Positions 60,045 through 64,000 of a DNA stretch of 64,000 bases are shown here, piece after piece; the stretch's first letter is position 1, and the number at the start of each line of letters is the position of its first letter. The stretch is taken from the NCBI GenBank assembly GCA_023417065.1, contig JAEZGH010000048.1, forward strand, positions 62,001-126,000, written 5' to 3'. Source of the DNA: Bacteroidota bacterium. GTDB taxonomy: Bacteria; Bacteroidota; Bacteroidia; Cytophagales; Cyclobacteriaceae. The notes under the pieces are model-generated. The model was given only the letters and a program-made list of their open reading frames with translations, did not search any database and was not told where the DNA came from. Both the position numbers and the translations under genes were made by a program.

Positions 60045-61529
60045 ATGGAAAGATTTGACCTGATTGTGATCGGTGCCGGACCATCCGGTTATGCTGCCGC
60101 CATGCGCGCACTCGATTTCAGAAAGAAAACACTGCTGATTGAAAAGGATGCCATTGGTGGTGCTGGTGTGACGAACGGTGCGTTGTCGTCCAAGACCTGG
60201 TGGGAACTTGCGCGGGAGACAGCGACATTCAGAAAAAATCTCAAACGTTTTAACATCGACGTTCCTTCGGTTAATTACAAGGAAATCCAGGCCGAGGTTA
60301 TGCGGGCGGTTGAGGAACGCAAAAGTATGCTTGAAGAGCATATGACCCTGATGCGTGAGTCAACGCTGGCGGAGTTCCTGCATTTCCGCAGGGGGACGGC
60401 GAAACTGCTGAGCCAAAACGAGGTTCAGATTGAAAGCGAAGCTGGAGATACTACCCGCGTCTGGGGCGATTACATCATTCTTGCCACCGGAAGCCGGCCC
60501 CGCTACCTTCCCGAGCTCCCCATCGACGAGAAGATTGTTATGACGAGCGAAGGGATAGAACTGATTGAAGATTTTCCTGAGAGTATGGTGATCGTCGGCG
60601 CCGGAGTGATAGGCTGTGAATATGCCACAATCTTTTCGGGGTTCGGCAAAACCAAAGTACACCTCATCGACAAGGGCGAGCGAATCCTTCCCTTTGAAGA
60701 CGCCGACGTTGTGCACGTAATTGAGCGGAACATGGAAAACAGCGGCGTATTGATTCACAGAAACTCCAGGTTGATCCGGATGGAAATAAAGAACGGACGC
60801 GTCGAATACGAACTTGAATACGATGATGGGAGGAAGGAAGTTTTCAATGTGGAGAAGGCCCTGATCTCCGTGGGGCGGGTTCCAAACTACGAGAAGCTAT
60901 GGGACAGCGATGTGGGCATTCGCATCACCAAACGCGGGATTGAAGACAATGATACGCAGACCAACGTTTCCAATATTTTCGCCGTCGGCGATGTGACGGC
61001 AGACATCAATCTGGTTAATGTAGGTGAGCTTGAAGGCCGTTACGCGGTGGAGCGGATTTTTGGGAATCCTGAACGCAAGCTCGTCTATGAAAATATCAGC
61101 ACCATTATGTTTCTGAGTCCGGAGGTGGCTGGCGTAGGGTTAAATGAAACTCAGGCGCGCGAAAGAGGGATTGACTATAAGGTTGTGACGCTGGACTATA
61201 GCTGCATACCGAGAGCAATAGCGAAACGGAATACGCAGGGATTCATTAAGCTCCTGGTCACCAATGATGACGAGATGAAAATCCTGGGGTTGAAGATTAT
61301 TGGTAATCATGCGTCGAGTGCCATTCAGGCTGTCGCCGTACTGATCTCCATGGATAAAGGAATTGAGGAACTGGCTGAATGCGTTCATCCTCATCCGTCG
61401 ATAACGGAAGGCATTCAGGAATGTGTTCGCATGTTGCTGGGCAAGTCGATGTTCAAGCCGGAAGTACTCAAGGGTAAACTAGCGTGTCGCATCAGTGCGA
61501 ACGGCGTCTATACCGACATACGCTTTTGA
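60045..61529 (+). CDS. Dihydrolipoamide-dehydrogenase-like flavoprotein without redox cysteines
   Basis: The 494-residue protein has the class I pyridine nucleotide-disulfide oxidoreductase fold: FDLIVIGAGPSGYAAAM (FAD loop), MVIVGAGVIGCEYATIFSGF (NAD loop), IFAVGDVTADINLVN (FAD) and AECVHPHPSITEGIQE (the His-Glu pair). In relatives the sequence after the first strand is GGxCLNxGCIPSK with two redox cysteines; here it is GGAGVTNGALSSK, with Gly and Ala in their places. It therefore cannot carry the usual disulfide and resembles soluble transhydrogenase SthA in lacking one, but goes further by lacking both. A possible role is NAD(P)H transhydrogenase or quinone reductase; not proven. Confidence 0.92.
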   Translation: MERFDLIVIGAGPSGYAAAMRALDFRKKTLLIEKDAIGGAGVTNGALSSKTWWELARETATFRKNLKRFNIDVPSVNYKEIQAEVMRAVEERKSMLEEHMTLMRESTLAEFLHFRRGTAKLLSQNEVQIESEAGDTTRVWGDYIILATGSRPRYLPELPIDEKIVMTSEGIELIEDFPESMVIVGAGVIGCEYATIFSGFGKTKVHLIDKGERILPFEDADVVHVIERNMENSGVLIHRNSRLIRMEIKNGRVEYELEYDDGRKEVFNVEKALISVGRVPNYEKLWDSDVGIRITKRGIEDNDTQTNVSNIFAVGDVTADINLVNVGELEGRYAVERIFGNPERKLVYENISTIMFLSPEVAGVGLNETQARERGIDYKVVTLDYSCIPRAIAKRNTQGFIKLLVTNDDEMKILGLKIIGNHASSAIQAVAVLISMDKGIEELAECVHPHPSITEGIQECVRMLLGKSMFKPEVLKGKLACRISANGVYTDIRF

Positions 61530-61535
61530 CTACCA

Positions 61536-62144
61536 CTACTTCTTACCAGCGTGACGCTGTTGCAATACGTCAAGCACATCTTCAAGTCTGTATCCTTTTG
61601 CTGCCAGCAGAACGAGGTAATGATACATCAGGTCAGCGGCTTCGCCGAGAAACAGTTCACGATTGTCGTCCTTGGCTTCGATTACTAACTCCACGGCTTC
61701 TTCGCCAACCTTCTGCGCGATCTTGTTAATTCCTTTTTCGAAAAGGCTGTTGGTATACGATCCAGGCTGCGGATTGCGTTTCCGGGTTATAATCAATTCC
61801 TGCAAGGCGTTTAGCGTCCATGCCTGATTGGATTCCTCAAAACAGGTATCCGCGCCTGTATGACAAACCGGGCCCGCGGGTCTTGCTTTTATCAGGATGG
61901 AGTCTTTGTCACAATCAACTTTGATGTCGACGACATGCAGAAAATTCCCTGATGTTTCACCTTTAGTCCAAAGCCGTTGTTTAGTGCGACTATAAAACGT
62001 GACCTTTTTCTCTTCGATCGTTTTTTGGAGCGCCTCCTGGTTCATGAAGCCTACCATTAGCACCACGTTGGTCTGGGCATCCTGAATCACACACGGAACG
62101 AGCCCGTCGAGTTTTGAAAAGTCAAGTGTCGGTAGCGATGTCAT
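61536..62144 (-). CDS. hisI: Bifunctional phosphoribosyl-AMP cyclohydrolase / phosphoribosyl-ATP pyrophosphatase
   Basis: The 202-residue HisIE protein has the HisI half (LVPCVIQDAQTNVVLMVGFM; DCDKDSILIKARPAGPVCHT with the zinc ligands; ADTCFEE) and the HisE half (YTNSLFEKGINKIAQKVGEE; EAADLMYHYLVLL). It performs the second and third steps of histidine synthesis. It overlaps hisF by 4 bp and ends the his genes. Confidence 0.97.
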   Translation of the reverse strand: MTSLPTLDFSKLDGLVPCVIQDAQTNVVLMVGFMNQEALQKTIEEKKVTFYSRTKQRLWTKGETSGNFLHVVDIKVDCDKDSILIKARPAGPVCHTGADTCFEESNQAWTLNALQELIITRKRNPQPGSYTNSLFEKGINKIAQKVGEEAVELVIEAKDDNRELFLGEAADLMYHYLVLLAAKGYRLEDVLDVLQQRHAGKK

Positions 62145-62896
62145 GCACGTATGGGGATTGCGTTGTTTCTGAGAAAAGTTTTTAATTCGGGAAGGGGGAT
62201 TTCACCGAAGTGAAAAATGCTTGCTGCGAGTGCAGCGTCAGCCTTGCCGAGGATAAATGCATCGATGAAGTGTTCCTTCGCCCCGGCGCCGCCGGATGCG
62301 ATCACCGGTATACTCAACGAAGCATTGAGTTTCGAAAGCGGATCAATAGCGAAACCATTCTTTGTTCCGTCGTGGTCCATACTTGTAAAGAGTATTTCTC
62401 CTGCTCCGCGTTCCTGACCTTCTTTTGCCCAGCTGAAGAGTTTTCGTTCTGAAGGCTTTTTGCCACCGTGCGTATGGACAATCCATTGGTTGTCTACCTT
62501 CCGGGCGTCGATCGCCAGCACAATGCATTGGGATCCAAATGCCGTTGCAAGTTCGTCGATCAGGCCGGGATTTCGCACGGCGGCTGAATTAATACTCACT
62601 TTGTCGGCACCTGCTTCCAGGAGAGGGGCAACGTCGTTCACACTGGAGATTCCGCCTCCAACCGTAAACGGAATGTTGATATGTCGAGCAATATCGCGAA
62701 CCAGTGACGAAAACGTCTTCCGTTCTTCGTTGGTCGCGGATATATCGAGAAACACCAGCTCATCGGCACCTTGCGCAGCGTATGCCGCGCCAAGTTCCAC
62801 CGGATCGCCGGCATCTCGGATGTTCACAAAGTTGACCCCTTTTACCGTTCGGCCATCTTTGATGTCAAGGCAGGGTATGATTCGTTTTGTCAGCAC
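62141..62896 (-). CDS. hisF: Imidazole glycerol phosphate synthase, cyclase subunit
   Basis: The 251-residue TIM barrel begins at a GTG (62896): MLTKRIIPCLDIKDGRTVKG, with the catalytic Asp11 in CLDIKDG and Asp130 in LAIDARKVDN; the phosphate loop is in VIASGGAGAKEHF. With HisH it converts PRFAR to imidazole glycerol phosphate and AICAR. It starts 34 bp after hisA, across a repeat array. Confidence 0.97.
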   Translation of the reverse strand: MLTKRIIPCLDIKDGRTVKGVNFVNIRDAGDPVELGAAYAAQGADELVFLDISATNEERKTFSSLVRDIARHINIPFTVGGGISSVNDVAPLLEAGADKVSINSAAVRNPGLIDELATAFGSQCIVLAIDARKVDNQWIVHTHGGKKPSERKLFSWAKEGQERGAGEILFTSMDHDGTKNGFAIDPLSKLNASLSIPVIASGGAGAKEHFIDAFILGKADAALAASIFHFGEIPLPELKTFLRNNAIPIRA

Positions 62897-62899
62897 AGT

Positions 62900-62942
62900 T
62901 GTTCAAGTTTCAAGGTTCAGGTCTAAGGCTTCAAGAATCAAG
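62900..62942. repeat. GTTCAAG-type low-complexity array at the hisA-hisF junction
   Basis: TTCAAG or TTCAGG units recur at 7-9 nt steps (for example TTCAAGTTTCAAGGTTCAGG at 62902-62921). The unit is the same kind as in the ung/lepB array at 10117-10199. The array contains the hisA stop codon and the last residues (LHLDS), and ends just before the hisF GTG start. Confidence 0.65.
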
Positions 62943-63662
62943 GTGCAGCGTAAATTCGCGGATTTGGTTGAGGTTGATCCGGCCTTCGTAAATAGCTTTG
63001 CCTACGATCACGCCATCCAAACCGGTGGTTGCAAGTACGCGAAGGTCGTCGAGAGAACCAACGCCCCCGCTGGCGGTTAGCGCCAGCGACGGATGTCGCT
63101 CAAGTAAGTGTTTATACAGGCTGACATTCGGTCCGGTTAACATTCCGTCAGTACTTATGTCGGTACACGTGACATAACGAATTCCATAGCTGCAATAATC
63201 ATCAAGAAACTGATCAATAGGAATTGCAGCATTCTCCTGCCATCCATTAATAACAATGGATTCGTTTTTTACGTCAGCGCTGAGAATGATACTACCTGAT
63301 CCAAACTCCAACAGCCAATCCTTTACCAGTTCCCGGTTCTTAACGGCAATGCTGCCCAGGTTTACCTGGCGAACACCAAGATCAAGAAGTTTCCGGATCT
63401 CCTCGCCTGTTTTTATTCCTCCTCCAAAATCAATGGAAAGAGAAGTACCACTCGTCAGCGATTCGATAACTTTCCAGTTGGTGACTCGTCCCGCTTTTGC
63501 GCCATCAAGATCCACAAGATGGAGATTCGTAATACCTGCGGCCTCAAACGATCTGGCCACATCGAGTGGGTTTTCATTGTAGACTGTCTTCTGCGCATAG
63601 TCTCCCTGCGTCAGGCGGACGCATTTGCCATCAATAATATCTATAGCGGGAATGATCTTCAT
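62931..63662 (-). CDS. hisA: Phosphoribosylformimino-5-aminoimidazole carboxamide ribotide isomerase
   Basis: From the ATG at 63662 the protein has 243 residues; the frame opens 80 codons earlier but that part is antisense to hisH coding and unlike HisA. MKIIPAIDIIDGKCVRLTQG has the first catalytic Asp, ILSADVKNESI the second, and CTDISTDGMLTGPN and ASGGVGSLDDL the phosphate site. It opens the ribose ring in histidine synthesis. The start overlaps the hisH stop by 4 bp. Confidence 0.97.
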   Translation of the reverse strand: MKIIPAIDIIDGKCVRLTQGDYAQKTVYNENPLDVARSFEAAGITNLHLVDLDGAKAGRVTNWKVIESLTSGTSLSIDFGGGIKTGEEIRKLLDLGVRQVNLGSIAVKNRELVKDWLLEFGSGSIILSADVKNESIVINGWQENAAIPIDQFLDDYCSYGIRYVTCTDISTDGMLTGPNVSLYKHLLERHPSLALTASGGVGSLDDLRVLATTGLDGVIVGKAIYEGRINLNQIREFTLHLDS

Positions 63663-64000
63663 TTCTGAGAAAGGTTTAAGAAACTTTTCAAAACAATTTC
63701 GCCTGTCGCAGCTGACTTTTCCGGATGGAATTGTACCGCGTAGAAATTGTCGCGATGCATTGCCGCGGAGAAAGGGACAACGTAGTCTGTCACCGCGGAC
63801 GTATTTGCATTCACGGGAACATAGTAGCTGTGAACGAAGTAAACGAACTGTTGATCCAGTGCCGGGTCCAGCCAGCTTTCGGTAAGAGCGAGCTGGTTCC
63901 AACCCATATGGGGAACCTTTTGAGACGATGTTGGTTGAAAACGCTTTACGTCTTCGTGGAAAATGTTCAGACAGGGCGTATTGTTTTCTTCCGAGAACCG
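63659..64000 (-). CDS. hisH: Imidazole glycerol phosphate synthase, glutaminase subunit, N-terminal part outside the window
   Basis: The frame is open through the right edge of the window; about 113 C-terminal residues are visible. VPHMGWNQL, YFVHSYYVP and YAVQFHPEKSAATGE are HisH signatures; the last has the catalytic His and Glu of the class I glutaminase. The Cys nucleophile lies beyond the window. It overlaps hisA by 4 bp and is the first of the four his genes seen here. Confidence 0.95.
   Translation of the reverse strand, partial: RFSEENNTPCLNIFHEDVKRFQPTSSQKVPHMGWNQLALTESWLDPALDQQFVYFVHSYYVPVNANTSAVTDYVVPFSAAMHRDNFYAVQFHPEKSAATGEIVLKSFLNLSQK

Noticed and set aside
63663..63902. Longer start for hisA
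   Set aside because: The extra 80 residues lie in another frame of hisH and do not resemble HisA.
1..64000. CRISPR arrays, insertion sequences, prophage, tRNA or rRNA genes
   Set aside because: No regular spacer-repeat pattern, transposase, integrase, phage structural gene or tRNA-like cloverleaf was found when reading the gaps; the short-unit arrays lack spacers.

Overview
The window looks like a chromosomal segment of a Bacteroidota bacterium, probably of the Cytophagales/Cytophagia type. The signs are a SusC/SusD pair, a giant PKD-rich surface protein with a gliding-type (type B) T9SS C-terminal sorting domain next to a PorP/SprF-like gene, a reg_prop/Y_Y_Y/LytS-type sensor kinase, DUF5683 beside parAB, few Shine-Dalgarno sequences, and repeated matches to the Bacteroidota promoter (TTTG, about 19 nt, TAnnTTTG). 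I see no tRNA, rRNA, IS element, prophage or CRISPR array.

Layout. 1-5.9 kb: partial GSCFA protein, a NagB/PIG-L fusion, and an orphan hybrid-like sensor kinase. 5.9-9.3 kb: rpsF-rpsR-rplI, a coiled-coil membrane protein, a methyltransferase and apaG. 9.4-18.4 kb: ung, then lepB, dapB, DUF5683, parB, parA, yidC and pyrG, all leftward. The parA-yidC gap holds a cluster of DnaA-box-like sequences and is a candidate replication origin. 18.8-29.9 kb: transcription turns rightward with the 2841-residue adhesin, its SprF-like partner and a CCA-adding-enzyme-like HD protein. 29.85-30.9 kb: a 1-kb gene-poor stretch bounded by inverted low-complexity arrays and holding a 19-bp hairpin. 30.9-34.5 kb: ECF sigma factor with a probable anti-sigma protein, FtsE, transaldolase, the SRP RNA gene (missed by any ORF search) and an acetyltransferase. 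34.5-43.7 kb: a Tat-exported Gfo/Idh/MocA protein, yidD, an operon-like pair of a degenerate NadM-Nudix protein and a PRPP-synthetase homologue, a NIPSNAP protein, a beta-barrel protein, an LTA-synthase-like phosphotransferase and cysS. 44-55 kb: SusC, SusD, a large FG-GAP/ASPIC lipoprotein, then convergently a second FG-GAP protein with a heme c motif and a DUF72 protein. 55.2-60 kb: a DUF1579-like gene and a winged-helix regulator/membrane-protein pair sharing a palindromic operator, riboflavin synthase, a PAP2 phosphatase and a histidine kinase with a STAS-like tail. 60-64 kb: a flavoprotein disulfide-reductase homologue that has lost both redox cysteines, and the leftward his genes hisH(partial)-hisA-hisF-hisIE.

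Most of the window is housekeeping sequence. The parts most worth a second look are the candidate oriC, the repeat-bounded gene-poor island, the shared operator of the winged-helix regulator, the degenerate NadM-Nudix/Prs pair, the cysteine-less flavoprotein, and the places where a terminator and a promoter share the same bases. Motif calls come from reading the sequence; no alignment, skew calculation or database search was run.
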